A stretch of DNA of 64,000 bases from Adhaeribacter arboris (GCF_003023845.1 NZ_PYFT01000001.1:6510001-6574000); one strand, 5' to 3'; positions 19,139-28,108 are shown, counted from the first letter of the stretch. Translations and numbers: made by a program. The notes: a model not told the origin generated them from the sequence alone.

Positions 19139-19165
19139 AAACTCGAAATAAATAATTTCGAGTTT
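19139..19165 (+). terminator. Intrinsic terminator
   Basis: An 11-bp perfect stem AAACTCGAAAT/ATTTCGAGTTT with a 5-nt loop, 10 bp after the stop of the repeat-protein gene. Confidence 0.82.
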
Positions 19166-19631
19166 GGTTAGGCGTATTTATAGCTGTAAAGCAGATAGGA
19201 CTTGTTCCAGTCTCTGGAGAGAGTTGCTAAAGTAGTTTGAATTGTTCTTGTTTGTTTCATAGCCGCTGTACCTTAAAAAATGTATCCAGACTATTCTAAG
19301 TCTTTTCCTCCTGTCGTCAAATCCTCGATGGCAGGAGGAATTCTTATAGTCTACCGTAGCCAAATTAGTGTTAGTTTTTCCTTAATACCTGGATCAAGCT
19401 GATAGAAGAAAACCTGTTTTTTCTAATTTCTATTTAGCAAGATATATTCCGTCCTAATAAATTAGAGAACGAGTTGCTCCCCTTTATTTTCAAACAGGCC
19501 TTTAAATTATTTTAATTTTGGAACTTAAGCTAGTTATTATGACTTAGCCAAAATAACTGCTACAGTTGTAACAGACGGCCTTTTTACTTCTTTTTTAAAA
19601 ATCTTTTTTGCACTTTACTTATTTACTAAAA
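19166..19631. other. Intergenic region of about 465 bp, no gene seen
   Basis: Only weak minus-strand reading frame of 61 codons with no protein character. A 9-bp inverted repeat TTCCTCCTG/CAGGAGGAA (19305-19313 and 19332-19340) with an 18-nt loop is present. The region upstream of 19632 must hold the promoter of the next gene, but no clear TAnnTTTG element was found. Confidence 0.45.
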
Positions 19632-20696
19632 ATGAGAAAAACGTATCTTCTTATTTTAACTATTGGTTTATTCTTAATAAAAAATTCTGTTTTAGCTCAA
19701 TCCGAAACGGCTGAGTTAATAAAAAGTGGAATTATAAATGCCGAACTATTAGCAAAAGCGTATGGTACTCCTTTAAGTAAGGCTTTCGGTACCGATATAA
19801 ATACCGGCTGGATAACCACTGGCCAGGCTTTTAAACCAGGACGTTTCGAAATTCGGGTATTTGCCAATGCTTCATTTGTACCCCAAAAAGATCGGACATT
19901 TGATGTAAGTACCATTGGTTTAAATTCAAACGTTCGGGTAGCTCCGGGTAGCGGAACCGTAGCTCCAACCGTTTTTGGCGATGATACTCCCGGTCCATTA
20001 TTAAACGTTTACGCCATTCGCCCCGACACCAAGCAAGAAGAACAAGTAGCTTCTTTTAACACTCCCGAAGGCATTGGCACCCAGGTAGCGCCTATTCCAA
20101 TGGCTCAGGTAACGATTGGGCTGGTAAAAGAAACGGAGTTGATGGTGCGGTTTATTCCTAAAAGTACCATTGGTGATTTTGAAGCAGATTTATGGGGTGT
20201 TGGCCTGAAAAATAATGTGGCGAAATGGCTTCCTGGTTTAAATAGATTATCTTTTGATATTGCAGTGGCCGCAGCTTATTCGGCTTTTAGATCGAGTTAT
20301 GGCTTACAATTAAGGCCCCAAAACAACGTTGCGAATCCTAACCCGTTAGATTATACGAACCAGAAAGTTGTTTTTAATACCAAAGCTTTTGCTGCCCAAG
20401 TGATAGCCTCTAAAACTATTTCGGTGATTACGGGGTATGCGGGAGTAAGTTATGGCAAGAGTAATACTACTACTGCGATGTTAGGCAATTATCCCGTTAC
20501 GGTTCTACGCGAACAGCCTTCTTACACCCGGGAAATCCAAAATATAATTAATCCGGTAAATATTCCAACCGAATACAACCAACTGGGATTAATGGGTGGC
20601 TTCCGTTTAAAATTATCGGTTTTGAGTATTAATGCCGAAGGAACTTTAGCAAAATACCCTACTGTTTCGGCTGGTATAGGTTTAGGTTATAACTAA
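19632..20696 (+). CDS. DUF6588-like outer membrane protein
   Basis: A 354-residue exported protein with signal MRKTYLLILTIGLFLIKNSV ending at LAQ. I start at the ATG at 19632, which opens the signal directly; eight upstream residues are optional. The body shows alternating hydrophobic strands and repeated short turns (FEIRVFANASFV, PMAQVTIGLVKETELMVRF, SFDIAVAAAYSAF, FAAQVIASKTISVITGYAG) and ends in the aromatic-poor strand SAGIGLGYN, as in small outer-membrane beta-barrels. The family name is a tentative recollection; the barrel prediction is by pattern. Confidence 0.72.
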   Translation: MRKTYLLILTIGLFLIKNSVLAQSETAELIKSGIINAELLAKAYGTPLSKAFGTDINTGWITTGQAFKPGRFEIRVFANASFVPQKDRTFDVSTIGLNSNVRVAPGSGTVAPTVFGDDTPGPLLNVYAIRPDTKQEEQVASFNTPEGIGTQVAPIPMAQVTIGLVKETELMVRFIPKSTIGDFEADLWGVGLKNNVAKWLPGLNRLSFDIAVAAAYSAFRSSYGLQLRPQNNVANPNPLDYTNQKVVFNTKAFAAQVIASKTISVITGYAGVSYGKSNTTTAMLGNYPVTVLREQPSYTREIQNIINPVNIPTEYNQLGLMGGFRLKLSVLSINAEGTLAKYPTVSAGIGLGYN

Positions 20697-20837
20697 ATAG
20701 CTGTGGTTTGTTACCCGCTATTCTTTCTTGTAATTCGAAGCAAAATGCTTGAATTTTCAAATCAATAATAACTGCTTATATATTTCCGGGATTTTGCTGC
20801 GTTGTAAATAAAAGCAAAGTTTGCTTAGGAGAAACGA

Positions 20838-21593
20838 ATGCCATTATTTTTAAAATTCAGCGGGTTTATTTTAATTCTGGTAGTTATTAGCCGGCCTTTG
20901 GGTTGTAATTATGATAGCCAAGCCACTACCTCTAACCTGCCTGCCGATTCGCTGTACGTATACAAACCGCCAGTAGATCCCAATGGAATTGGCAAGTACT
21001 ACCGGGGCCGTCAAATTGCCTATACAATGGGTCATTCCGAAGCTAGTTGGCTCGAGCGTACCGAACGGGAAAAAGAAGAACGTACCGATTTATTATTGCA
21101 GGCGTTAAATCTTCGACCTACTGATGTTGTAGCGGATATTGGAGCCGGAAGCGGCTACATGACCTTTCGCATTAGTCCTTTGGTGCCGAAAGGTAAAGTA
21201 CTGGCGGTTGAGGTGCAACAGGAATTTTTAAATATGTTGTTAGATAACCGTATTTTAAACAATGCTTTTAACGTGGAACCTATTCTGGGCTCGTTACGCA
21301 ATCCTAATTTGCCGAATCAAAGCGTAGATGTTGCTTTGCTGGTAGATTCGTACCACGAGTTTTCTTATCCGCACGAAATGCTGTTGGCCATTAAAAAATC
21401 TTTAAAAACGCACGGCCGGCTCGTGTTAGTAGAATATAAAGCCGAAGATCCTTACGTACCCATTAAAGCCTTACACCGGATGTCACAGAAACAGGCTGTA
21501 AAAGAAGTTACCGGTGTTGGCCTGAAATTCGTGGAGAACCAAGGTATTTTGCCCCTTCAGCACATCCTCGTTTTTGAAAAGACTACAAAATAA
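20838..21593 (+). CDS. Class I SAM-dependent methyltransferase with N-terminal lipoprotein-like signal
   Basis: The C-terminal two-thirds is a Rossmann methyltransferase: motif I is VVADIGAGSGYMTF (~98-111), followed by GKVLAVEVQQEF (acidic end of strand 2) and VDVALLVDSYHEFSYP (motif IV). The N-terminus is unusual: a hydrophobic stretch (FSGFILILVVISRPLGC) ends in a lipobox-like cysteine. If processed, the enzyme would sit outside the cytoplasm, where SAM is not expected. AGGAGA lies 10 bp upstream of the ATG, a good ribosome site. No partner gene is adjacent. Substrate unknown. Confidence 0.85.
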   Translation: MPLFLKFSGFILILVVISRPLGCNYDSQATTSNLPADSLYVYKPPVDPNGIGKYYRGRQIAYTMGHSEASWLERTEREKEERTDLLLQALNLRPTDVVADIGAGSGYMTFRISPLVPKGKVLAVEVQQEFLNMLLDNRILNNAFNVEPILGSLRNPNLPNQSVDVALLVDSYHEFSYPHEMLLAIKKSLKTHGRLVLVEYKAEDPYVPIKALHRMSQKQAVKEVTGVGLKFVENQGILPLQHILVFEKTTK

Positions 21594-21700
21594 GCGCTGC
21601 TTTTTGCTAATATTTTCTTCGGGAATTTTTTCGATTGTCTTGCCTAATGGTACGTGTCTTGTTAATTCGTTAAAGAAAAAATCAAATCTGTACTTTTATA

Positions 21701-21734
21701 AAAAAGCCTTTCTGATGTACTGGAAAGGCTTTTT
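21701..21734 (+). terminator. Intrinsic terminator
   Basis: A 12-bp perfect stem AAAAAGCCTTTC/GAAAGGCTTTTT with a 10-nt loop about 107 bp after the methyltransferase stop. The remainder of this 356-bp spacer (21594-21949) is AT-rich and shows no gene. Confidence 0.8.
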
Positions 21735-21949
21735 TATATATTCTTTATCCTTTGGGTATTAATAAGAAAGAATAATTTTATGATGAAATTTAAATTAGCG
21801 ATATTATTTCTTAATTAATACTTTAAAAAGCGGTCAAAATCATTTAAGAATCTAATCTGTTTAAAACCATTTACTTCTATTGGGTTGGTTTTACCGGATT
21901 AATAAATTTAAAATTGCTTCAATTTTTAAACATCAAACGGCTTCAGTAA

Positions 21950-22594
21950 ATGGATACTTTTTCAGATAAATCAAAAAGAGAATTTCAGTTAGAAAGAATG
22001 ATTCTTTTTAGTGATGCGGTATTTGCTATTGCTATTACCTTATTAGTGATCGAGATTAAAGTACCCCACCTGGAAGTGCAATCCGACCAAGCCGTAATTC
22101 AGGAGTTGCTTCATTTATTACCAAAAATATTGGGTTTTATTACCAGCTTTTTTGTAATCGGAATCTATTGGACGGTCCATCATCGTATTTTCGGCACTGT
22201 TATTAACTACAATGCAAAATTACTTTGGCTTAACTTGTTATTCTTGTTGAGTATTGCTTTAATGCCATTCAGCACGGCTCTGTACAGTGAATTTTACATG
22301 CCGCACTTAATTGTACCGTATTTATTTTACACCGTTAATATTTCTTTAATCGGAGTACTAAACTATACCATAGTAAAACACATTAACAATCCAAAGAACC
22401 AATTAAAAGAAGAATACGAAGAACCTAACTTGGTAAAAGCAGCTTATGCCCGGGCCCTTATGATGCCCATTATATTTATTATAGGTTTAATAGTTGGCTT
22501 GCTTACTTTCCCTGCATTAGGCCGATTGTGCCCTGTTCTGATTCCTGTTTATTTAACGTTAGTAAATAAATGGTTTCGCCCAGCCCGTAATTAA
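21950..22594 (+). CDS. TMEM175/DUF1211 family potassium channel
   Basis: A 214-residue, six-span membrane protein matching one TMEM175 repeat. The defining element is FSDAVFAIAITLLVIEIKVP in helix 1 (about 20-40), with the RMILFSD entry. Further helices lie near 60-80 (LPKILGFITSFFVIGIYW), 88-110, 120-140 and 165-205. Bacterial members form tetrameric K+-leak channels without a P-loop. Gene is monocistronic by position, followed 44 bp later by a Rieske protein gene that could be co-transcribed. Confidence 0.88.
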   Translation: MDTFSDKSKREFQLERMILFSDAVFAIAITLLVIEIKVPHLEVQSDQAVIQELLHLLPKILGFITSFFVIGIYWTVHHRIFGTVINYNAKLLWLNLLFLLSIALMPFSTALYSEFYMPHLIVPYLFYTVNISLIGVLNYTIVKHINNPKNQLKEEYEEPNLVKAAYARALMMPIIFIIGLIVGLLTFPALGRLCPVLIPVYLTLVNKWFRPARN

Positions 22595-22638
22595 ATCAAC
22601 CATTCTCTGCAATTTGTTTTAGCTGATTTATTTTATTT

Positions 22639-22983
22639 ATGCCTGAATTCTCCCCTACCCGGCAACATAAATTGTTTGATTCTATAGCTGCGGCAGAACA
22701 ATCTTTACCCTTAGGCAAACCTCAAAAATTATGGGTAACAGGCCGGGCAGAAGCTATTTGTTTGGTCAGAACGCGTAAAGGTATTTTTGCGGTTTCGGAT
22801 GTTTGCCCGCACCTTGGCGAGTCGTTAAGCAAAGGCACTACTAATTACCTAAACGAAGTAGTATGTCCCTGGCACAGTTATCGTTTTTCTTTGCTCAACG
22901 GCCAGGAATGCACTAATCGAACATCCAATCTGAAGACCTTTCCGGTGAAGGTACAACCCGATGGAATTTATCTGCAGTTGTAA
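22639..22983 (+). CDS. Rieske [2Fe-2S] protein
   Basis: A 114-residue single-domain Rieske protein. The cluster ligands are all visible: C56 and H58 in DVCPHLGE, C76 and H79 in VCPWHSYRF, with 17 residues between the pairs (CxH...CxxH). It is soluble and resembles the small ferredoxin components of dioxygenases or nitrite-reductase-like NirD. No dioxygenase partner is adjacent, so the electron acceptor is unknown. Confidence 0.9.
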   Translation: MPEFSPTRQHKLFDSIAAAEQSLPLGKPQKLWVTGRAEAICLVRTRKGIFAVSDVCPHLGESLSKGTTNYLNEVVCPWHSYRFSLLNGQECTNRTSNLKTFPVKVQPDGIYLQL

Positions 22984-23009
22984 TTTAAAAATAATTAGCC
23001 ATAAATACC

Positions 23010-23044
23010 AAGGCCGTAGAAAGGGCGAACACTGACTACGGCCT
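23010..23044. terminator. Hairpin terminator between convergent genes
   Basis: A 10-bp stem AAGGCCGTAG/CTACGGCCTT with a 15-nt loop, downstream of the Rieske gene and, on the other strand, of the PPIase gene (starting about 84 bp away). Confidence 0.65.
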
Positions 23045-23127
23045 TATTACAGCGAATTTTTTCCTTTGATTATCGTGCTTCCAATTGTGTTTTTACCAAC
23101 GACTTTAGGTTAGAATAATTATCTTCT

Positions 23128-23790
23128 TTAAGCGGGATAAGAGTAGCCGTAACGTTTTGTAATTTTCTTCTTTTTTAACTTTTCCACTTTCATCGTCATC
23201 CGGATATCCGCTAGAGGGCGATCACGAGGGCCTTTTGGTTGTTCGGCAATTTTATCAATTACATCTAAACCACTAATAACCTGGCCAAAAACGGTATATT
23301 GATTATCCAGATGCGGCGTACCGGCGTGGTTCTCGACAAGGTAAAATTGCGAGCCACTCGACTCCCGTTTAGGGTTAACGAAGTCGCCCTGGCGGGCGGC
23401 GGCTAAGGCGCCTCGCACGTGTTTAAACTTCGGGTTAAACTCAGCCGGAATCTGGTAACCAATATCGCCGGCGCCGTCATTGGTTTTATCGTCATCTTTG
23501 GAGTTCTTATCTCCCCCTTGAATCATAAAATCATCAATAATGCGATGGAAAGTGGTATTATTATAAAATCCTTCTTTTGCCAGTTTTAAGAAATTCGTCT
23601 TGTGTTGGGGCGTTTCGTCGAAGAGTACCACAACCATATCACCGAACTGGGTAGAAATAGTAACAATTGTATCTTTCTTAGATTTGCCTTTTGCTAAACT
23701 TTCCGTAAAACTTACGCCTACCAGCAAAAGTACTAAGAGACACTTATTAACTAGAGTATTTTTAATAAAATGAGTTGTTTGGATAGTCAT
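23128..23790 (-). CDS. Secreted peptidyl-prolyl cis-trans isomerase (cyclophilin type)
   Basis: Exported 220-residue cyclophilin. A signal-like segment (CLLVLLLVGVSFTESLA) ends near residue 33. The catalytic core follows: FYNNTTFHRIIDDFMIQGGD, carrying the active-site FHRxxxxFMIQGG, then PAEFNPKFKHVRGALAAAR, SSGSQFYLVE and NQYTVFGQVISGLDVID. It starts 21 bp after the stop of hemC, so it probably ends a holB-hemC-ppi operon. It likely helps fold envelope proteins. Confidence 0.92.
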   Translation of the reverse strand: MTIQTTHFIKNTLVNKCLLVLLLVGVSFTESLAKGKSKKDTIVTISTQFGDMVVVLFDETPQHKTNFLKLAKEGFYNNTTFHRIIDDFMIQGGDKNSKDDDKTNDGAGDIGYQIPAEFNPKFKHVRGALAAARQGDFVNPKRESSGSQFYLVENHAGTPHLDNQYTVFGQVISGLDVIDKIAEQPKGPRDRPLADIRMTMKVEKLKKKKITKRYGYSYPA

Positions 23791-23811
23791 GTAAATAAAA
23801 AATAGGAAAAT

Positions 23812-24753
23812 TTAAAACCGTTCTTTCTTGATGGAAGTTAAAATTTCGTCACCGCCCATTGCTAAAATATTTTGAGCCAAATGTGTTCCTAAAGCATCAG
23901 CTTCGTGTGGTGGCGCCTGCAAGGTATCCGTTATCATTTGCTGGCCGTCTAAACTCACAATTCCACCGGTAATTTCGATATGCGCGACATGCAAAGTAGC
24001 CAGTGCAAACGACGGAATGCTGCAGCCGCCCTCCATGGTCCGCAGGAAAGCCCGCTCCGCAGTTAAACAAATGTGCGTGGGTTCGTGATCCAGGCAATTG
24101 CGGAGAGCCAGTTTTTTAGTTAAAGGTAAATTTTTGGCACATTCAATGGCAATGCTGCCTTGTCCGGCCGCCGGCACAAATTTATCTGCGGGTAAAATTT
24201 CGGTAATCAAATGACTGTATTGCATCCGATATACTCCGGCGTAAGCCAGTAGAATAGCATCGTACTGCTTATCTTTTAATTTTTGCAAGCGCGTTTGCAG
24301 GTTGCCCCGGCACTCGGCTGTAATCACATCCGGATAATAACGTTTTAACAAGGCCCGCCGGCGCGTAGACGAAGTGCCAATTACAATTTGTTCCCGGTCT
24401 AAAGTAAAGCTGGAATCAAAAGATATAACCACATCATTTACCTTCTCGCGCTCCATAAAAGCCAATATCTCTAAATCATCGGGTAAAGTAGATTGTAAAT
24501 CCTTTGCGCTATGCACCGCAATATCAACGGTTCCGTTGCGTAGGCTTTCTTCTAATTCTTCGGTAAAAACTCCTTTCGCCCCAATTTTATCTAAAGAGCG
24601 ATCAAGCACTAAATCCCCCTTCGTTTGAATAACTTCTATTTCTACCGCAAAATTAGCCGCCCGGAGCAATTCGGCCACGTGGTGGGTTTGCCAAAGCGCT
24701 AAGCGACTACCGCGGGTAGCAATACGAATGGTATTTTCAGCCGGTTCGGGCAT
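23812..24753 (-). CDS. hemC: Porphobilinogen deaminase (hydroxymethylbilane synthase)
   Basis: Joins four porphobilinogen units in heme biosynthesis. 313 residues, normal length. Diagnostic parts are IRIATRGSRLALWQ at the N-terminus, AVHSAKDLQS with the catalytic aspartate D85, GTSSTRRRALL, and the cofactor-binding cysteine C244 in EGGCSIP. Its start is 13 bp from the holB stop and its stop 21 bp from the PPIase start, so it is in an operon. Confidence 0.96.
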   Translation of the reverse strand: MPEPAENTIRIATRGSRLALWQTHHVAELLRAANFAVEIEVIQTKGDLVLDRSLDKIGAKGVFTEELEESLRNGTVDIAVHSAKDLQSTLPDDLEILAFMEREKVNDVVISFDSSFTLDREQIVIGTSSTRRRALLKRYYPDVITAECRGNLQTRLQKLKDKQYDAILLAYAGVYRMQYSHLITEILPADKFVPAAGQGSIAIECAKNLPLTKKLALRNCLDHEPTHICLTAERAFLRTMEGGCSIPSFALATLHVAHIEITGGIVSLDGQQMITDTLQAPPHEADALGTHLAQNILAMGGDEILTSIKKERF

Positions 24754-24766
24754 TATATAAAAGGTT

Positions 24767-25894
24767 TTAATTCTGTAATTTTAAATAACGGGCAATCTGG
24801 ATAGAAGAATCAATAAAAACCATTTTAGGATTAGCATTCCGCTCGATGTGATAATGCGCCTGGTTTAATTCTTCTGTTAAAAGTGGTGCGTTTACTTCGC
24901 GCACTATTTTTGAAAATCTTTGAATAAAATCTCCTTCGGCCGGTGGAATAAAAGAAATTAATCCTGGGTCAATGCCGTACAACAATACCTTACGCAGGCT
25001 ACTTAAAGCATAATGCAAAAAGTTTTTCTGGTTCTCGCGGCCCATCTTCTGAAAATCTTCGCTTAACTCTACTACCTCGCCAAACTTATTCGCGTAACAG
25101 TGACGCATCCATTTTATAAAAAAGTCGAAATAATCATTCGTCATTTCGGCGCTAAGTTGCATAGCGGCCTGTAAGTTACCTTCGGCTAGTAAAGCAATTT
25201 GCTGCGCCCCCATTTCGTTGGTTAAACCTTTTCGGGTAAGATAGTTGATAATTTCTTCTTCGGTAAAGGAGCGTACCTTTACCATTTGGGTTCGCGATAG
25301 AATGGTAGCGAGAAGTTTATCAGCGCTATTGGCTACCAGCAAGAATATAGTATTCGCAGGCGGTTCTTCCAGAAGTTTGAGCAAAGCATTTGCCGCCGCC
25401 GGGTGCATTAATTCGGGTAACCAGATTAAAATAATTTTAAAAGTAGCTTCAAAGGCTTTCAAAGAGGAAAATTTTACTAATTGCCGGCTTTCATCTTTCG
25501 AAATATTTCCCTGTTTGTTCTCGGCCCCAATAAACTGCATCCAATCATTTAACGTTTGGTACGGGTTCGTTAAAACAAACTCCCGCCATTCTGCTAAAAA
25601 CTTCTGACTCAAAGCATCTTTGGGTTGGGCTTTAGTAGTAGTTACCGGCATGACAAAATTAACGTCCGGATGTATAAGTTTATTGATTTTCACGCAGCTC
25701 GCGCAGGTGCCGCACGCCTCGGCAGGTTGTTTATTTTCGCAATTTAAATAGGTGGCGTACGCTAAAGCTAATGCCAGGTTAGCGCTTCCTTCGGTTCCTA
25801 AAAACAATTGGGCGTGCGCTACGTGTTGGTTCTGCACCGAGTTTACCAGTAGTTTTTTTGTTTCGGCGTGCCCTTCTATTTCAGAAAAAAACAT
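24767..25894 (-). CDS. holB: DNA polymerase III subunit delta' (clamp-loader)
   Basis: A 375-residue AAA+ clamp-loader subunit. It has the zinc-finger cysteines in the N-terminal domain (CENKQPAEACGTCASC, ~52-67) and the sensor-like region MHPAAANALLKLLEEPPANT, typical of delta'. The P-loop is degenerate (GTEGSANLALA), as expected for the delta' stator subunit. It is probably the first gene of an operon with hemC and the PPIase gene. Confidence 0.92.
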   Translation of the reverse strand: MFFSEIEGHAETKKLLVNSVQNQHVAHAQLFLGTEGSANLALALAYATYLNCENKQPAEACGTCASCVKINKLIHPDVNFVMPVTTTKAQPKDALSQKFLAEWREFVLTNPYQTLNDWMQFIGAENKQGNISKDESRQLVKFSSLKAFEATFKIILIWLPELMHPAAANALLKLLEEPPANTIFLLVANSADKLLATILSRTQMVKVRSFTEEEIINYLTRKGLTNEMGAQQIALLAEGNLQAAMQLSAEMTNDYFDFFIKWMRHCYANKFGEVVELSEDFQKMGRENQKNFLHYALSSLRKVLLYGIDPGLISFIPPAEGDFIQRFSKIVREVNAPLLTEELNQAHYHIERNANPKMVFIDSSIQIARYLKLQN

Positions 25895-25912
25895 GCGGTT
25901 TCGTTGTTAGTC

Positions 25913-25950
25913 CATAGATCCTAGACGATAGTCCACGGTCTATAGTTGAA
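25913..25950. repeat. GGACTATGG-type degenerate repeat
   Basis: TAGTCCATAGATCC, TAGACGATAGTCCACGG, and TCTATAG are overlapping variants of the oligonucleotide motif that also fills spacers at 30330-30430, 31570-31610 and 33000-33045. Located directly upstream of holB. Confidence 0.7.
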
Positions 25951-26006
25951 AGTGAATTAATGAAATATATTTTCTATAAATAATAATTTTTCTGTGAACT
26001 ATCGAC

Positions 26007-26330
26007 TTATTTATTAAACTTTTTCAGCCCCATAATTAACCGCAAACAAATAGCAATTAAAGCCACCAAAAACATTAGCAATACCAACATTTTAACCGTT
26101 GGCAGCAGAAAAATGCTACCCGCAATTAGTAAGCTAATAAAGCCCATGCTCCTTAAGTTATTTCCCACGAAAGTAGCCATGCCTTTTTTATCTTTCACAT
26201 TTTTTAGAACCAAGCCTGGCAAGGATATAGATTTTAGTGCTTCTTTCTTTTTAATATGATTTCCCACTAGCCACAGCAGGAGGCCGCAAAAACTAAATAT
26301 TATCAATAAGATGATACTATTATCTTGCAT
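26007..26330 (-). CDS. Small membrane protein, function unknown
   Basis: A 107-residue protein with three hydrophobic segments (residues ~7-24 SIILLIIFSFCGLLLWLVG, ~57-78 LRSMGFISLLIAGSIFLL, ~79-100 MLVLLMFLVALIAICLRL) and basic linkers. I recognise no family. It lies between holB and the GlmU-like gene with no shared operon spacing. Confidence 0.65.
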   Translation of the reverse strand: MQDNSIILLIIFSFCGLLLWLVGNHIKKKEALKSISLPGLVLKNVKDKKGMATFVGNNLRSMGFISLLIAGSIFLLPTVKMLVLLMFLVALIAICLRLIMGLKKFNK

Positions 26331-26505
26331 GCTAGTATAATTCTTAAAATAGTAAACCTACTTATAAAAGGTGAAATAAGTATTAATGAACGAATAAGAT
26401 GCGTTTGCATGGCCTATTTTCTTCCTTAAACGGTTATACTATGGCGCGTTAAAGTGCAGATAATCTTCCCCCAAATTTTCCTAATTATAAGTAAGGATTA
26501 CAAAC

Positions 26506-27714
26506 TTAAATTTTTTCCCAAGTACGATATTCTTTGGTTTGTTCATAAACGTTGCTTAAAATGCTTTTTTCAATTTCATCGAGTACCAGGAAGCGACGCT
26601 CCATAGCTCTGCTTGCCGATTCGAAAAACTTTGGTAATTGGTAGGTTTCCAAACTAGGCGAACCTCCCCAGGTAAAGGATGGAATAAAATTACGGGGGTA
26701 GCCGGCTCCAAAAACATTCGCACTTACGCCGGTTACTGTACCGGTATTCAGCATGGTATTAATCCCGCATTTGGTATGGTCGCCCATAATGGAACCGCAG
26801 AACTGCAAGCCTGTATTTTTCATGCCGCCTTTGGCGTAATTCCAAAGCTTTACATCGGCATAGTTATTTTTCATGTTAGAGGTATTCGTATCGGCTCCTA
26901 AATTAACCCACTCGCCCAGGACCGAATTTCCTAAAAATCCATCGTGACTTTTATTGGAGTAGCCAAAAATAACCGAATTGCTAATTTCGCCGCCTACTTT
27001 ACAAAAAGGCCCAATAGTAATATCGCCGCGCATTTTAGCGCCCATGTTTAAAATGCTGCCTTCACCTAAAGCAAACGCTCCTCTTATAACAGCACCCTCC
27101 TGCACTTCGCAATTTTTACCCAGATAAATAGGGCCACTTTCGGCATTTAGTACTACGGCGCGCAGCTTTACGCCTTCCTCTAAAAAAACATTTTCGGGGG
27201 CGTATACCACTGAATGGGGATCTGTTACGGGGCAACTTTTCCGGCCTTTGGTAATTAAATCAAAATCAGCTTTAATCTGCTGGCCATTCCGGGTAAATAT
27301 TTCCCAAACCTCCTGAATAATGGTTACCTCACCGTCGAAATTTTTAGGAATGGCATTGCTGTAGTTATAAAAATCGGATAAGGTTTCGAATACCTGCTCG
27401 TTGCCGTGGAAAGCGAGTAAAACATTGTTTTTAAACAAAGCTTTGTCCGCCTTTAGTTTTTTTAAACTTTTGAGCAAATCGGCATTAGGGCAAACGGCAC
27501 CGTTAATGTAAATATTGGCCGTTAACTCGGCGCTACACGAGTATTTTTTTTGTAAATACGGTTGCGTTAAGTACGAAACAGGCTGTCCGGTAAACTTTTG
27601 CCATTTTTCCGCAATGGTTAAAATTCCCACCCGTATTTCCGCTACCGGCCGGGTAAAGGTAAGGGGCAATAAGTTCGGACGAATATTTTTATCGTCAAAA
27701 AGAATAATGTTCAT
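26506..27714 (-). CDS. GlmU-family sugar-1-phosphate nucleotidyltransferase / hexapeptide acetyltransferase-like protein
   Basis: A 402-residue protein of a Bacteroidota branch annotated as putative sugar nucleotidyltransferase. The N-terminus (MNIILFDDKNIRPNLLPLTF) replaces the usual GxGTRM loop of GlmU. From about 165 on, the left-handed beta-helix has repeated hexapeptides (GPIYLGKNCEVQEGAVIRG, GSILNMGAKMRGDITIGPF, CGINTMLNTGTVTGVSANVFG). The missing canonical nucleotide-binding loop leaves its activity uncertain. It follows rpmE2 on the same strand with a hairpin in between. Confidence 0.85.
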   Translation of the reverse strand: MNIILFDDKNIRPNLLPLTFTRPVAEIRVGILTIAEKWQKFTGQPVSYLTQPYLQKKYSCSAELTANIYINGAVCPNADLLKSLKKLKADKALFKNNVLLAFHGNEQVFETLSDFYNYSNAIPKNFDGEVTIIQEVWEIFTRNGQQIKADFDLITKGRKSCPVTDPHSVVYAPENVFLEEGVKLRAVVLNAESGPIYLGKNCEVQEGAVIRGAFALGEGSILNMGAKMRGDITIGPFCKVGGEISNSVIFGYSNKSHDGFLGNSVLGEWVNLGADTNTSNMKNNYADVKLWNYAKGGMKNTGLQFCGSIMGDHTKCGINTMLNTGTVTGVSANVFGAGYPRNFIPSFTWGGSPSLETYQLPKFFESASRAMERRFLVLDEIEKSILSNVYEQTKEYRTWEKI

Positions 27715-27730
27715 AGGGCAAAAATAAAAA

Positions 27731-27758
27731 AAGTCCTCCTGACTTTTCAGGAAGACTT
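27731..27758 (-). terminator. Terminator after rpmE2
   Basis: A 12-bp stem with one mismatch (AAGTCCTCCTGA at 27731-27742 and TCAGGAAGACTT at 27747-27758) and a CTTT loop, between rpmE2 and the GlmU-like gene. Possibly an attenuator reading through into the latter. Confidence 0.72.
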
Positions 27759-27783
27759 TATCAAATTAAAAGCCAAAAATTCC

Positions 27784-28029
27784 TTATTTCTTGGCGTAAC
27801 GTTTCTGGAATTTCTCCACCCGACCGGCAGTATCCACGAAAATGTTTTTACCCGTATAAAACGGGTGCGACGCCGAAGATACTTCTACTTTAATTACCGG
27901 GTAGGTTTTACCGTCTTCCATGGTAATAGTTTCGTTGGAAGTCATGGTAGAGCGGGTAATAAATTTAAAATCGCTGGATGTATCCTGAAATACTACCTCT
28001 CTGTATGTGGGATGAATATCTTTTTTCAT
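27784..28029 (-). CDS. rpmE2: 50S ribosomal protein L31, type B (zinc-free)
   Basis: An 81-residue ribosomal protein. [27 protein letters not shown] and the C-terminal basic tail ([11 protein letters not shown]) identify type B L31. None of the zinc-binding cysteines of type A is present. Bacteroidota commonly have only this form, so its zinc independence may not be a starvation response. Nonetheless its promoter carries an 8-1-8 palindrome (see separate entry). Confidence 0.95.
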   Translation of the reverse strand: MKKDIHPTYREVVFQDTSSDFKFITRSTMTSNETITMEDGKTYPVIKVEVSSASHPFYTGKNIFVDTAGRVEKFQKRYAKK

Positions 28030-28075
28030 TGGTACTTATATATTTATAAACTAGCTTCTTTCAAAAATCAGGACG

Positions 28076-28108
28076 CAAAGATAAATGTTTTTTTCGTATA
28101 ATACGAAA
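28076..28108 (-). promoter_or_regulatory. rpmE2 promoter with overlapping inverted repeat
   Basis: On the minus strand TATCTTTG at 28076-28083 matches the Bacteroidota -7 element TAnnTTTG exactly, 47 bp upstream of the rpmE2 start. Nine bp upstream of it is a perfect 8-1-8 inverted repeat TTTCGTAT-A-ATACGAAA (28092-28108), placed where it would cover the -33 region. Fur-family proteins such as Zur bind sites of similar shape. Confidence 0.6.

Noticed and set aside
19305-19340. TTCCTCCTG/CAGGAGGAA hairpin as a third REP family member
   Set aside because: Arms are in the opposite order, loop is unrelated and the CTATT part of the stem is missing.
21574-21762. 62-codon frame after the methyltransferase
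   Set aside because: Runs through the intrinsic terminator at 21701-21734 and overlaps the previous stop.
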